DNA from: Clostridia bacterium
GTDB lineage: Bacteria > Bacillota > Clostridia > Christensenellales > Aristaeellaceae
DNA length: 41,864 nt
Assembly (NCBI GenBank): GCA_017527065.1
Contig: JAFXQO010000030.1
Span: 1 to 41,864 of the forward strand
Direction: 5' to 3'
The notes beneath the pieces were generated by a model. It was not told where the DNA came from. It searched no databases and was given only the letters and a program-made list of their open reading frames with translations. Within the stretch, counting starts at the first letter, position 1. Each line of letters opens with the position of its first letter. A program made the translations under genes and the position numbers. This document shows positions 7,797 through 16,747 of the stretch, in pieces.

Positions 7797-8771
7797 TTAC
7801 TCGCCCAGACCGTAGGTCGCGATGTCTTCCTCGGTGATGGTACGGGCGTCGAAGCCCTTCTCATCGTTGATGATCTGCTTCGCCTCGTTCAGGCCTTCGA
7901 TCTCGCCGCCGGCCTCGAGGGTCTTGATCATCTCGTCGATCAGCGCCGCCTGGAAGGGGCTGCACTGGCCATCGTAGTTCCAGTTGCCGGCCAGCAGCTC
8001 GCGCAGGGCCCACTTGTTGCAGTCAAAGCCCATCACGATGACGTCGCCTTCCACGCCGTGGGTGATGCCGTTGGCATCCAGCGCGGCCACGACGCCCTGC
8101 GCCATGCCGTCGTTCTCAGCATACACGATGTTGAACTTCTCGCCGGCGTTGATAGCGGCCTCGGCGATCTTGCGGGCCTCGTTGGGATCCCAGCTGTCGC
8201 CGCCAGTGCCTTCGCGGACCATGGTCCACTTCTCATCCGCCTCGCACTTCTCCTGCAGGGGCTCGGAGCGGCCGATCTGAGCGGCGCTGCCCAGCTGGCC
8301 CTGGATGTGCAGCACGTTGTACTCTTCCAGGCCCAGGCTCTCCAGCCAAGCCACGGCGGTCACGCCTTCATTGCGCATGTCGGAAACCACAGCCGCGGTG
8401 TAGAGCTCGGGATCGCACTCGATCATGCGGTCGAACAGGAACACGCCGATGCCCGCGTCCTTGGCGGCCTCGAGGGTCTCGTCCCAGCCGGTGGTCTCAG
8501 CGGCGGAAACCAGGATGTAATCGACGCCTTCGGTGATGAAGGTGTTCGCGGCTTCCAGCTGCTTGTCGGCGGTAGGCGCCGTGACGAACTTGGCGTCATA
8601 GCCGTTGTCGGCGGTAAACACAGAGTACAGGTCGTTCACGTTGGCCTCGCGATAGCCGGATTCGGCGGGATCCAGGTTGATGATGCCCACCTTGATGCCG
8701 TCGGCGTGCGCCACGGTCACAATGCTCATGCACAGAACGAGCGCCAGAACCAGAGTCAACAGTTTCTTCAT
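7797..8771 (-). CDS. ytfQ: Periplasmic-type sugar-binding protein (YtfQ-like)
   Basis: Extracytoplasmic substrate receptor of the ABC importer, 324 residues. It starts with a signal peptide (MKKLLTLVLALVLC to AHA, about 1-23) and continues as a type I periplasmic binding fold. The phrases VSAAETTGWDETLEAAKDAGI and FLFDRMIECDPELY closely resemble YtfQ, the galactofuranose receptor, where the conserved DR contacts sugar. The ATG at 8789 is in frame but gives a poor leader; the ATG at 8771 has GGAGG 8 nt upstream. A cysteine at residue 14 does not sit in a clear lipobox, so anchoring is uncertain. The 159-nt gap upstream (8772-8930) is AT-rich and has possible TATTAT boxes, but I could not define a promoter with confidence. 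Confidence 0.88.
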   Translation of the reverse strand: MKKLLTLVLALVLCMSIVTVAHADGIKVGIINLDPAESGYREANVNDLYSVFTADNGYDAKFVTAPTADKQLEAANTFITEGVDYILVSAAETTGWDETLEAAKDAGIGVFLFDRMIECDPELYTAAVVSDMRNEGVTAVAWLESLGLEEYNVLHIQGQLGSAAQIGRSEPLQEKCEADEKWTMVREGTGGDSWDPNEARKIAEAAINAGEKFNIVYAENDGMAQGVVAALDANGITHGVEGDVIVMGFDCNKWALRELLAGNWNYDGQCSPFQAALIDEMIKTLEAGGEIEGLNEAKQIINDEKGFDARTITEEDIATYGLGE

Positions 8772-8930
8772 GGACGTGTCCTCCTTCATATTGTTGAGCC
8801 GTTTTCTTCACCAGCTCTTTGCTATAATAATACACCAATTCAATGAAAAAGGAAATGCAATATCCTTTTCGCCAGGTTGAAATTCCCCGCGTCTTTTCAC
8901 GTCTTCCCGCGCCGCGCGTTCAATTTGATT

Positions 8931-10190
8931 TTATTTCGGTTTGTTTTGATTCTGCGCGCGGTATTCGCCGGGCGTCATGCCGATGTTTTTCTTGAAGAGA
9001 TAGCTGAAATAGTGGGCGTCGTTGTAGCCCGCGTCCAGGGCAATCTGGGAGCTGCGCCGGTCCGTCTCCACCAGCAGCTCCCGGGCCCTGTTGAGCCGCA
9101 GGCCGGTGAGGTATTCGGTAAAGGTCTTCCCGCTCTCCTGGGAGAACACGGTGGAAAACCGGCTTTCGCTCATGCCCACGGCGTGCGCCACGTCCTGCAG
9201 CATCAGGTTGGAGTCGGTGTAGTGCTGCGACATATACAGCTTGGCCCGGGCCACGACGGCGTGAGCGCTGCCGCCGTCGCCCGCCTCGCTGAAATCGCGC
9301 ACGCCCACCACAAGGGGCGTCTCGCTCTCCTGGTCGCCCAGGACATGGCGGATATGCCTGGCGCTCTTCATGCTCTGCAGGATACGGGCGGGCGAATCCA
9401 CCGTTTCCCCGATGCCCGCGCGAATCTTCACGCAGCCGTTCCTCTCAAGCTCCGTCACGGCGGAGGCCGCAAAGGCGTAGGCCCGTTCCTCCGCCTCGCT
9501 GTCGCTTTCCCCCAGCACCAGAACCCTTCCTCCCGCCCGGCTGCCGGTCACGTGGGCGATGCCGCCGCTGCTCTCTGCCAGTTCCATCAGCGCCTCCAGT
9601 CCCGCGGCGGCCGGTTCAAAGGAGGCGTCGATCACCGCGTATCGGTCCGCCGCCGGCAGCAGGTCCATGCCCCGCAGCTGGGTAATCACGTCTACGGCGT
9701 CGGATTCGGCGGCGTCCTCGGAATAGAGGGTGCTAAGAAGCTTCTGCTTCACAAACAGGTTACCGCTCTCCATCCGGATGCGCAGGCTTTCGCTGCGTTC
9801 CCTGTCAAGGCGCTCCGTCTGCAGGTCGGCGTTGACCTTGTCGAGTACGCGCCGGAGTTCTCTGGCCGTGATGGGCTTGAGCAGATACTCCTTCACGCCG
9901 AGCTGGATGGCCTGGCGGGCGTATTCAAATTCATCGTAGCCGCTCAGAATCACGATGCCGATCCAGGGCATGAGCCGGCGCACCGCGCGGCACAGCGCAA
10001 GGCCGTCCATAAAGGGCATGCGGATGTCGGTGATCAGTATATCCGGCCGGGTGTCACGGATCATGGGCAGGGCGATCTCCCCGTCGGGCGCCTCCCCCAC
10101 CAGCTGATATTCCGTCTCATCCCAGGGAAAGGAGTTGCGGATTCCTTCCCGGATCACGATCTCATCGTCAACCAGAAAGACTTTGGTCAT
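8931..10190 (-). CDS. AraC-family two-component response regulator (YesN-like)
   Basis: Cytoplasmic transcription regulator paired with the adjacent histidine kinase. Residues 1-120 are a CheY-like receiver (MTKVFLVDDE; phospho-acceptor D55 in ILITDIRMP; conserved K near 104 in YLLKPI). A variable middle (about 130-310) follows, and the last ~100 residues are an AraC-type double helix-turn-helix ending GYNDAHYFSYLFKKNIGMTPGEYR. The chosen ATG at 10190 has AGGAG upstream and gives the standard receiver start; a longer frame reaches 10259. It overlaps the kinase gene by 23 nt. Its likely targets are the importer genes immediately downstream, by analogy with YesMN-type sugar regulators. Confidence 0.92.
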   Translation of the reverse strand: MTKVFLVDDEIVIREGIRNSFPWDETEYQLVGEAPDGEIALPMIRDTRPDILITDIRMPFMDGLALCRAVRRLMPWIGIVILSGYDEFEYARQAIQLGVKEYLLKPITARELRRVLDKVNADLQTERLDRERSESLRIRMESGNLFVKQKLLSTLYSEDAAESDAVDVITQLRGMDLLPAADRYAVIDASFEPAAAGLEALMELAESSGGIAHVTGSRAGGRVLVLGESDSEAEERAYAFAASAVTELERNGCVKIRAGIGETVDSPARILQSMKSARHIRHVLGDQESETPLVVGVRDFSEAGDGGSAHAVVARAKLYMSQHYTDSNLMLQDVAHAVGMSESRFSTVFSQESGKTFTEYLTGLRLNRARELLVETDRRSSQIALDAGYNDAHYFSYLFKKNIGMTPGEYRAQNQNKPK

Positions 10191-11634
10191 TTTCAATCTC
10201 CTCTCTCGTCCTTCGCGGCACACAGAAGCTGACGATGGTGCCTTCGGGCCCGCTCTCAATGCTCAGCCCTTCCTTTGAATTGTAATACAGCCGGAGGCGC
10301 AGGTTCACGTTGACCAGGCCAAAGCCGCTGCCCCCTGAGGTCGAGGCGCTTTGCTTCTCCGCCAGGCGACGCCGCAGGGCGTCCAGGGTCTCCGGGTCCA
10401 TGCCGCGGCCCGTGTCCTTAACGGCAAAGACGAGCGCATCGCCCTCCATGCGCCCCGTGACATGGATGAACCCGCCGCCCCGCCTGTACTTGATGCCGTG
10501 ATACAGCGCGTTTTCAACCAGCGGCTGGAGCAGCAGCTTGAGGATATAGAACTCGCCCATTTCGTCCGGAATGTCGATGGCGTAATTCAGTATGTCCCGG
10601 TAGCGGGTCTTCTGGATGCTCAGGTATCCGGCGATGTGCTTTTTCTCCTGGCTGATGGGGATCCAGTCCGCGCCGGAGGAGAGGCTGATGCGGAAGAAAT
10701 CGCTCAGCGCCTGCGTGAGCTGTATGACTTCCCCCTGATCGCCCGCTTCCGCCTTCCACACGATGGCGTCCAGCGTGTTATAGAGGAAGTGGGGGTTGAT
10801 CTGGGCCTGCAGGGTGCGCAGCTCAGCTTTTTTCAGGTTCCGCTCATCGCGGATGCGCTGCTGCATCATGTCGTCCAGCTTGTCCGCCATGATGTTCACC
10901 TGGCCCGTCAGGTTATACATCTCCTCCACGTTGCTCACCGGCAGCCGCACGCTCAGGTCGCCTTCCGCCAGGCGGGCGGTGGCGCTCTCCAGCTTTTCGA
11001 TGGGCTCCCGCACGAATTGGGCCGTAGACTTGGCGGTCCGGCTGGCCAGCACCAGCGCCAGCAGCGCCAGCATCAGCTCCACCGCCGCGGTGGACATCAC
11101 CAGCCGGTTCAGGTGCACGCTCATGGCGGCGGAGGAATTGATTTCGCCGGTAATGTAGTCGTTGAGCATGCTCACCACCAGCTCTGCGACAGCGCGAATC
11201 TCCTCCAGCACCTTCTCATTGGTCACGACCGGCTTGCCCTGGGTCAGATTGTCCCGGATCTGGTCTATGTATTGGGTCAGGGTGTCCATGGTGCGCCCGG
11301 CGATGACCAGCTCCAGCCGGTCGCTTTCGCCGGTTGTCCTGGTGATGTCGGCAATCGTCTGGTTGACCTGGTCGATCAGCTGGTACACCCGGCTCTCTCC
11401 CAGCGTCTCGCGCCCGCTGACCACCTGCCATACCGCGCCGGGGATTTCGTTTGAAACCACGGGCTTAAGGGCGGCGATGGCTCCCATGCGCTCCACGGAT
11501 CGGGAATACCTGCCGGAGAAGACCAGCATCAGCGTCAGGCTCAGCACGACGGGAATGATCAGCGCCAGCACGATGCGCCAGCCCATGCTCCTGATGCGGC
11601 CCACAATGCTCAGATTCCATTTGCGGCTGGCCAT
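10168..11634 (-). CDS. LytS/YesM-type sensor histidine kinase
   Basis: Membrane sensor kinase, 488 residues. TM1 lies at about 20-40, an extracytoplasmic helical domain at about 41-177 (no recognised ligand fold), TM2 at about 181-199, and a HAMP linker at about 200-260. The His_kinase domain has phospho-acceptor H282 in NPHFLYNTLDA, and a HATPase follows with N-box LLLQPLVENALYHG and G-box DTGRGM and GSGFGLVNVNLRL. A GGGGG site precedes the ATG. It starts 1 nt after the stop of the lipoprotein binding-protein gene, which suggests that the lipoprotein loads a sugar signal onto this kinase. Confidence 0.92.
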   Translation of the reverse strand: MASRKWNLSIVGRIRSMGWRIVLALIIPVVLSLTLMLVFSGRYSRSVERMGAIAALKPVVSNEIPGAVWQVVSGRETLGESRVYQLIDQVNQTIADITRTTGESDRLELVIAGRTMDTLTQYIDQIRDNLTQGKPVVTNEKVLEEIRAVAELVVSMLNDYITGEINSSAAMSVHLNRLVMSTAAVELMLALLALVLASRTAKSTAQFVREPIEKLESATARLAEGDLSVRLPVSNVEEMYNLTGQVNIMADKLDDMMQQRIRDERNLKKAELRTLQAQINPHFLYNTLDAIVWKAEAGDQGEVIQLTQALSDFFRISLSSGADWIPISQEKKHIAGYLSIQKTRYRDILNYAIDIPDEMGEFYILKLLLQPLVENALYHGIKYRRGGGFIHVTGRMEGDALVFAVKDTGRGMDPETLDALRRRLAEKQSASTSGGSGFGLVNVNLRLRLYYNSKEGLSIESGPEGTIVSFCVPRRTREEIENDQSLSG

Positions 11635-11635
11635 G

Positions 11636-12604
11636 TCAATACCCCCTGGGCGGCAGGTTGCTCAGATCGTCATAGTCGCTGAAGGCGCGCTCCGCGGGAT
11701 GGATCTCGCGGTCAATGGCCTTTCCGTCCTTCAGCGCCAGGGCGGTTTCCATCAGAATGGAGCCCAGCATGGGCGTGCATTCGACGATGCAGTTGATCCG
11801 CCCTTCTTTCAGGATGTCGATGGCCTCCTGGCCGCCGTCGATGGAGATGATGACCATATCCTGGCCGGGCCGGTAGCCCGCCTGCTCGATCTCCGGCAGC
11901 GCGCCCACGGTCATCTCGTCGTTATGGCTGAACACCACGTCGATCTCGTCGCCGTATTTGCCCAGAAGATACCGCATGCATTCCGCGCCCCGGCTGCGCA
12001 GGAAATCGCCGCTGACGCTTTCCAGGACCCGCAGCCCCTGGCCGGCGATCGTATCCATGAACCCCTCGTGCCGACGCTTCATGGGCGTGGAATTCTCTGT
12101 GCCTGTGATTTCCACAATATTCAGCGTGTCCTGCCCCATATCGGCTTTCTTCTTCAGCAGGTATTCGGCGGCCATGACGCCCTCCTGGTAAAAGTCCGCT
12201 CCGATCTGGCTCACATACAGATCGTGGTCCTCGGTCTGGATGGTCCTGTCCACCAGGATCACGGGGATGCCCGCCTGCCTGGCTTCCGTCAGAACGTTAT
12301 CCCATCCCTCTTCCACGATGGGCGAGAAGGCGATCACATCCACCCGATAGGCGATGAAGCGCCGGATCGCCTGAATCTGGTTTTCCTGCTTCTGGTTGGC
12401 GTCGTCCATCATCAGGCTCACGCCGTACTGCTTCGCCTTATCCTCGATATCCCGGGTGTTGCCGATGCGGAAGGAGCTCTCGCTTCCCAGCTGGCTGAAC
12501 CCGAGCACAAGCGACGCCTCCGCCCCCTGCTGGCGCGCTTCGCACCCGCACAGTCCCAGCGCGCACAGCGCGAACAATATGACGATTGCGAGCCGTGTTC
12601 TCAT
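11636..12604 (-). CDS. Sugar-binding lipoprotein, probable signal-input partner of the kinase
   Basis: Type I periplasmic binding fold, 322 residues, related to YtfQ (DRTIQTEDHDLYVSQIGADFY parallels the DRMIECDPELY region of the importer's own receptor). The N-terminus MRTRLAIVILFALCALGLCGC has a lipobox (LCGC, lipidated Cys21), so it is membrane-anchored. A strong AAGGAGG site precedes the ATG. It is first in the operon with the histidine kinase and regulator, not with the transporter genes. I infer that it senses the same or a similar sugar and presents it to the kinase, though it could also be a second receptor for the importer. A TTGACG -35-like box lies near 12694-12699, with no convincing -10. 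Confidence 0.87.
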   Translation of the reverse strand: MRTRLAIVILFALCALGLCGCEARQQGAEASLVLGFSQLGSESSFRIGNTRDIEDKAKQYGVSLMMDDANQKQENQIQAIRRFIAYRVDVIAFSPIVEEGWDNVLTEARQAGIPVILVDRTIQTEDHDLYVSQIGADFYQEGVMAAEYLLKKKADMGQDTLNIVEITGTENSTPMKRRHEGFMDTIAGQGLRVLESVSGDFLRSRGAECMRYLLGKYGDEIDVVFSHNDEMTVGALPEIEQAGYRPGQDMVIISIDGGQEAIDILKEGRINCIVECTPMLGSILMETALALKDGKAIDREIHPAERAFSDYDDLSNLPPRGY

Positions 12605-12703
12605 GGAGATCCTCCTTCGATGCCGCCCGCCGGCGTCATCTTCTTCTGTCTTTATATCTTCTGTACCAAACCTGTCTTTTCCTGCCTGAAACGCGTCAAC
12701 CTC

Positions 12704-12744
12704 AAAACGGCTCTACTCCCGATGTAATACAGGAATAAAGCCGT
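12704..12744 (-). terminator. Rho-independent terminator of the VTC/DUF4956 operon
   Basis: In the minus-strand RNA, 12730-12744 pairs with 12707-12721 over 15 positions, with a few G-U wobbles and no mismatches, around an 8-nt loop, followed by UUUU. It lies 37 nt past the stop of the GLUG-like gene and isolates that operon from the sugar-sensor operon. Confidence 0.82.
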
Positions 12745-12781
12745 ATCATATGCCGTATGGCCTTTCCGCGAACGCGCCGCT

Positions 12782-13834
12782 TCACGGGGCGGGCGGAGTG
12801 TATGTGTCTGTCCAGAGATAGCCGCAGCCGCCGCACCGGTGCATGGTATAGCCCCAGCGCTGGCCCTCCGGCGGGACGACCGTCTCCTCATAGCTGGGCT
12901 CGGCGCACTGCTCCGGCAGCAGCACCACGTCGTACTTCTTGGTCTCGTCGCTCTTGAAAGCGGCGTGGTTGCTGCCCGTCTTGCTGGGCTTGGTCAGGGG
13001 TTCGCCGATGGTGGCCTCGCAGTAGGCGCGGCGATCCGGATTGTCTTCAAAGAAGCGGATGCGCCCCTCGATGATGTTGTTGGTCACGGGCTTGCCGGTG
13101 TTCTTTGTGCCGCAATGGTAGCTCATGCCCACCAGTCCGCCGTTGTGCACATAGCCATGGCACGAGGCGTAACCGTCGATGTCGATCATACAGGCGTTGA
13201 TCTCAGCGATGCCGCAGGCCAGCACGCCTCCCATGAATTCCTCGCAGCGGAAATCGAAGTTCTGATCTTCAAAGACGAGCTCTATCTTTGCGTCGCAGCG
13301 GTCGAAGGAGCCGAAGCCGAAGCCGGCCAGGCCGCCCACGCCCACCATCACGCCGTGGCTCGTCATGCGCACGCGGCCCTGAACCGATACGGCGCTTACG
13401 ACGCTCTGGTTAACGTATCCGGCCAGCAGCGCGGCAAAGCAGTGGGTGTCGTTCTCCACGTTCACATACGCGCCGGTCAGGCGCAGATCGTGCACAGAGG
13501 CGTTTTCCAGCGCGGAAAACAGCCCGGCCAGCGTCGTGTCGTATTCCTTCTTGTTGCCGTCGCGGGTGACGCGGGTGTCCGGTCCCGGCTTGGTGACGGT
13601 CAGGTTGTAGAGGCAGTGTCCCCCGCCGTCCAGCTCGCCGGAAAAGGCGATGGGCGTCCAGTCGACGCCGCCCATGTCGATGTCGTTCATCAGGCGGTAA
13701 TGCCCGGCGGGATCGTTCGCCATGGCCCTGAGGCCGTCCACATCGTATATCTCCCGAACCGCCGCGTCCGCCCGGGCGCACGTCGCGCCCGCCAGCAGCA
13801 GCACGGCCAGGCAAAGAGAAACCAGTCGCTTCAT
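12782..13834 (-). CDS. Secreted GLUG-like beta-helix protein with C-terminal CxxC
   Basis: Probable exported protein of about 350 residues. A signal peptide (MKRLVSLCLAVLLLAGATCARADA) is followed by RLMNDIDMGGVDWTPIAFSG and ELDGGGHCLYNLTV, the opening signature of GLUG-type right-handed beta-helix proteins. Repeated glycine-rich segments follow (LAGLFSAL, MVGVGGLAGFGFGSFDRC, YVHNGGLVGMSYH). The tail HRCGGCGYLWTDTY looks like half of a zinc ribbon, unusual for an exported protein. Two in-frame ATGs exist (13840 and 13834); GGAGAAGG sits best before 13834. It follows DUF4956 by 87 nt and is last before a strong terminator. Enzymatic activity is not evident; adhesion or surface structure is possible. 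Confidence 0.75.
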   Translation of the reverse strand: MKRLVSLCLAVLLLAGATCARADAAVREIYDVDGLRAMANDPAGHYRLMNDIDMGGVDWTPIAFSGELDGGGHCLYNLTVTKPGPDTRVTRDGNKKEYDTTLAGLFSALENASVHDLRLTGAYVNVENDTHCFAALLAGYVNQSVVSAVSVQGRVRMTSHGVMVGVGGLAGFGFGSFDRCDAKIELVFEDQNFDFRCEEFMGGVLACGIAEINACMIDIDGYASCHGYVHNGGLVGMSYHCGTKNTGKPVTNNIIEGRIRFFEDNPDRRAYCEATIGEPLTKPSKTGSNHAAFKSDETKKYDVVLLPEQCAEPSYEETVVPPEGQRWGYTMHRCGGCGYLWTDTYTPPAP

Positions 13835-13921
13835 GTTCATCCTTCTCCTGACAGAGTATCGCGGAACAGACAGCTCGCCGCATTCCGCATAAAAGGCGGA
13901 ACGCGGCGGCTTGTCGATGCA

Positions 13922-14611
13922 TTATTCAGGCTGGTAAGCTACGAGGGTGGCGTCCTGCACGCCCTCAATGGACAGAACGCGGTTGAGCAGGGCGTCCTGC
14001 TTGTCCACGCGCAGCTCGATGGTCATCTCCGCGCCGTTGCGGGAGACGGTCTTGCTCTTGACCTGGCTCACGCGCACGCCCTTGAGCGCGCCGTTGATCT
14101 GGCTTTCAAGGCCGGGCACGTAATGCACGACCAGCAGGTACGCGTTCATCTGCTTGAACTTCAGCTGGCCGATGACGATGATCAGCGCGCCGATGCCCAC
14201 AGTGACCATGGCGGTGAGGAAGAACTGGCCCGCGCCCAGCAGGATGCCCATGGTCAGCGCCCAGAACATGTAGGCCGTGTCGAGGGGATCCTTGACGGCG
14301 GTGCGGAAGCGCACGATAGAGAGCGCGCCGACCATGCCCATGGAGAGCTGGATGGAATCGCGGATGCACATGACCACAGGCGTGGTGATGAGGGTCATCA
14401 GCACCAGCGTGAGGCCGAAGTTGTTGTTGTACATCACGCCGCGGTAGTTGGTGCGATAGATCCAGTAGATGAACAGGCCCACGCCGAAGGCGAGCACCAG
14501 GGAGACGAGGATCGTGAGCCAGGAATCGGTTGAAATGGTCTGGTTCGCAAAGAGGGCGGCCAGCGTGGATTTGTTGTAGGCGGAACTGGTGGCGGTGAGC
14601 AGGGCGGGCAT
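13922..14611 (-). CDS. DUF4956 membrane protein
   Basis: Integral membrane protein of 229 residues. Hydrophobic helices occur at about 30-50, 62-85 and 112-150, and a soluble ~75-residue C-terminal domain shows a ferredoxin-like alternation (TIELRVDKQDALLNRVLSIEGV). The core MVGALSIVRFRTAVKDPLDTAY is the hallmark of DUF4956. Genes of this family regularly sit beside VTC-type polyphosphate polymerases and CotH-like proteins in bacteria, and here it lies 38 nt after the VTC gene. Role unknown; a channel or scaffold for the polymerase is a guess from context. Confidence 0.88.
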   Translation of the reverse strand: MPALLTATSSAYNKSTLAALFANQTISTDSWLTILVSLVLAFGVGLFIYWIYRTNYRGVMYNNNFGLTLVLMTLITTPVVMCIRDSIQLSMGMVGALSIVRFRTAVKDPLDTAYMFWALTMGILLGAGQFFLTAMVTVGIGALIIVIGQLKFKQMNAYLLVVHYVPGLESQINGALKGVRVSQVKSKTVSRNGAEMTIELRVDKQDALLNRVLSIEGVQDATLVAYQPE

Positions 14612-14649
14612 GAGAATTACCTCCTTATGTTATCGCTTGTTGAATACTG

Positions 14650-15375
14650 TCATTCGCTGATCGGCTCAAAGCCGCGGCAGAGCGTGTATTTGGAAATCGC
14701 GCAGTTGACGGCGGGCGTCGTGGCGAGCAGGGCCTTGACGTAGTCGGGCAGGTAGCGGTTGAACTTGACCTCCAGGATCATCTTGCCCGGCTTCAGCGGC
14801 GAAACGCCGTTCAACGCCGGATTGAATAAATCGCGGCTGAACAGACCGGAATGGAGCCGCTTGTCGAAGGTGATGCGCACGTCCTCGGCGGGATGCGTAT
14901 ACGCCTCGCGGTGATAATCCACGATGACGGCGGGCTTCAGGAACTTCGTGCGCATTTCCCGGTAGACGTCCCGCAGCAGCGGATTGTCCGAGCAGTCGAG
15001 CCCGGCGGGGTTGCCGTCCATCAGCTGTTCGCACAGGCGGCGCGTGATGCGCACGGAGGATTTCGAGATATACTCGCCCTGCTTGTGCTTGCGCTCGAGG
15101 AAGATCGTCTTGTCCGAGCAGTTATAGATTCGGATGCGGTATTTGTCGCGCGTCTCGACGCCGCTCATCTTGGTGTGATAAGCCGTGTCGTAAGCGTCGT
15201 CGAAGTAGAGCGAGCGGATGAAGTATTCGTTGTTCTCGTCGCCGTGGACGTCGGGGTGCAGCACGCTTGAAAGGAGCGCGCTGAGCTGCGCGTGGGCGGC
15301 GTCGCTGATAAAGTATTTCAGCTCGTGACGCGGATCGGGCATGCCGGCCGCGTTGGCGGCAAATCGGTTCTGCAT
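14650..15375 (-). CDS. VTC-domain protein, probable polyphosphate polymerase
   Basis: The 241-residue protein is essentially a bare VTC tunnel domain, related to the catalytic domain of yeast Vtc4 that makes polyphosphate from ATP. Visible landmarks are RHELKYFI (16-23), SLYFDD, RDKYRIRIYN, FLERKHK, DYHREAY, ITFDK, ILEVKFN and SKYTLCRG; these charged strands line the tunnel and bind phosphate and metal in the family. No membrane segment is present, so it probably works at the membrane through DUF4956. Starts 12 nt after the lamin-tail gene stop. Confidence 0.9.
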   Translation of the reverse strand: MQNRFAANAAGMPDPRHELKYFISDAAHAQLSALLSSVLHPDVHGDENNEYFIRSLYFDDAYDTAYHTKMSGVETRDKYRIRIYNCSDKTIFLERKHKQGEYISKSSVRITRRLCEQLMDGNPAGLDCSDNPLLRDVYREMRTKFLKPAVIVDYHREAYTHPAEDVRITFDKRLHSGLFSRDLFNPALNGVSPLKPGKMILEVKFNRYLPDYVKALLATTPAVNCAISKYTLCRGFEPISE

Positions 15376-15387
15376 CGCTTACTCACC

Positions 15388-16695
15388 TCAATTCGCGCTG
15401 CCCGGCGTGGGCGAGGAGGATACCTGCCAGCTGTCGTCCGCCTGGCGCTTGTAGGATTGATCGGTCTTGAGGTTTTCCCAGGACACCGCGTCCAGGATCT
15501 GGCGCGAGGGCGTGTAGAGATACACCGACTCGCGCTCGGCGGAAAGAGAGAAGGAGGCGTGCATTTCGCCGTTTTCCATCACGCGGTCCAGCCCGGAGGC
15601 GTACACCACGACGCTTTCGCCCGGCTGGAGCGTGACCTCCGGGAAGCGCCAGCGCGCGGGCTTCTCCATTTTGTCGCTCAGGCCGTAGCCGGCGAGGTCG
15701 ATGGGCTGCGCGCCGCGGTTGGTGATTTCGATCCAGTCGCTCAGCACGCCGGAGGGCGAGCGGTGGCTGGCGTTCGAAGCCATGACCTCGGTCACGATCA
15801 GGTCGCTGTCCTTGAGGATTTGCGTGGTGGTGAGCTGCGCGTAGTTGTAGGTGGTGTTTTCCAGCAGCGGTGTGTATTCATTCGTCACCTTCCAGCTGCC
15901 GTTCTGGTACGCGTAGGCTTCGTTCTCCCCCATTTCCGGGATATTCATCGATTCCACAACGGTGCCGTGTTCGTCGAAGAGCAGCAGCGTGTCGCCGTAG
16001 GCGCTCAGGCGGAAGGGAGCGTGCCAGGTCTCGTCCGGCCCGTCGCGGAGGAATCCGTCCGCGAACACGATGGCGTACTCGCCCGGCTGCATCACATGAT
16101 CCGGAAAGGTGAAGCGGATGCTGCGCGAGGTCTTGTCGGTCAGCACCCAGCCGGTGATATCCACCGCCTTGTTCGAGGCGTTGTACAGCTCGATCCAGTC
16201 GGGGCAGTTGCCGTCCTCGTCGTAGCAGGCGGATTTGTTCGCGGCCATGACCTCGTTGATGCGCACGCCGCGCGTGGAGGCAATTTCGGCCACGGTTTCG
16301 GTGGCGCGGGCTTTCTCGGCCATCACCCAGCCGTTTGGCAGCAGCACGAACTCAAGCAGTATGCCCACGGCCAGCACCGCGGCCAGGAAAACGAGCGGCT
16401 TGACCAGCGACGGCGCGCGGTTCAGCGATACGGTCCGCGGCTTCGGCGCGGCCTGCTGTCTCGGCGCGGGCTGCGCGGCGGGCCGGACGGGCGCCGCCTG
16501 CTGCCTCGGCGCGGCCTGCTGCGCGCCCGGCGCGGCGGTCCGCCTGACAGGCTGGCCGGCTGCGCTGCGCTGAACGGGCCGCGGCGCGTATGCGGAAGGC
16601 TGCGCGGGCCGGTTTTGCGCCTCGGGGGCCGTCCGCCTGACAGGCTGGCCGCCGGACGCGCCGCCGGCGCGCGGCGTTTGCGGATTGTTCTGCAC
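15388..16695 (-). CDS. Membrane-anchored protein with two lamin-tail domains
   Basis: 435 residues from a GTG start with AAGGAGG upstream. Residues 1-95 are a disordered, basic Pro/Ala/Gln-rich tail with repeats (GQPVRRTA twice, several PRQQAAP-like units). One TM helix lies at about 100-119. Two lamin-tail (LTD) beta domains follow: the first from VRINEVMAANKS with DWIELYN, the second from LIVTEVMASNASH with DWIEITN. The N-tail should be cytoplasmic and the LTDs outside. LTDs often occur with CotH kinases and surface proteins in Bacillota; here no CotH domain is present. First gene of the VTC/DUF4956 operon, with a clear promoter. Function inferred as envelope-associated only. Confidence 0.85.
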   Translation of the reverse strand: MQNNPQTPRAGGASGGQPVRRTAPEAQNRPAQPSAYAPRPVQRSAAGQPVRRTAAPGAQQAAPRQQAAPVRPAAQPAPRQQAAPKPRTVSLNRAPSLVKPLVFLAAVLAVGILLEFVLLPNGWVMAEKARATETVAEIASTRGVRINEVMAANKSACYDEDGNCPDWIELYNASNKAVDITGWVLTDKTSRSIRFTFPDHVMQPGEYAIVFADGFLRDGPDETWHAPFRLSAYGDTLLLFDEHGTVVESMNIPEMGENEAYAYQNGSWKVTNEYTPLLENTTYNYAQLTTTQILKDSDLIVTEVMASNASHRSPSGVLSDWIEITNRGAQPIDLAGYGLSDKMEKPARWRFPEVTLQPGESVVVYASGLDRVMENGEMHASFSLSAERESVYLYTPSRQILDAVSWENLKTDQSYKRQADDSWQVSSSPTPGSAN

Positions 16696-16747
16696 GATCT
16701 CAGGTTCCTCCTTGCGGGATAATGGAAGCTAAATCAGATACCCATAT

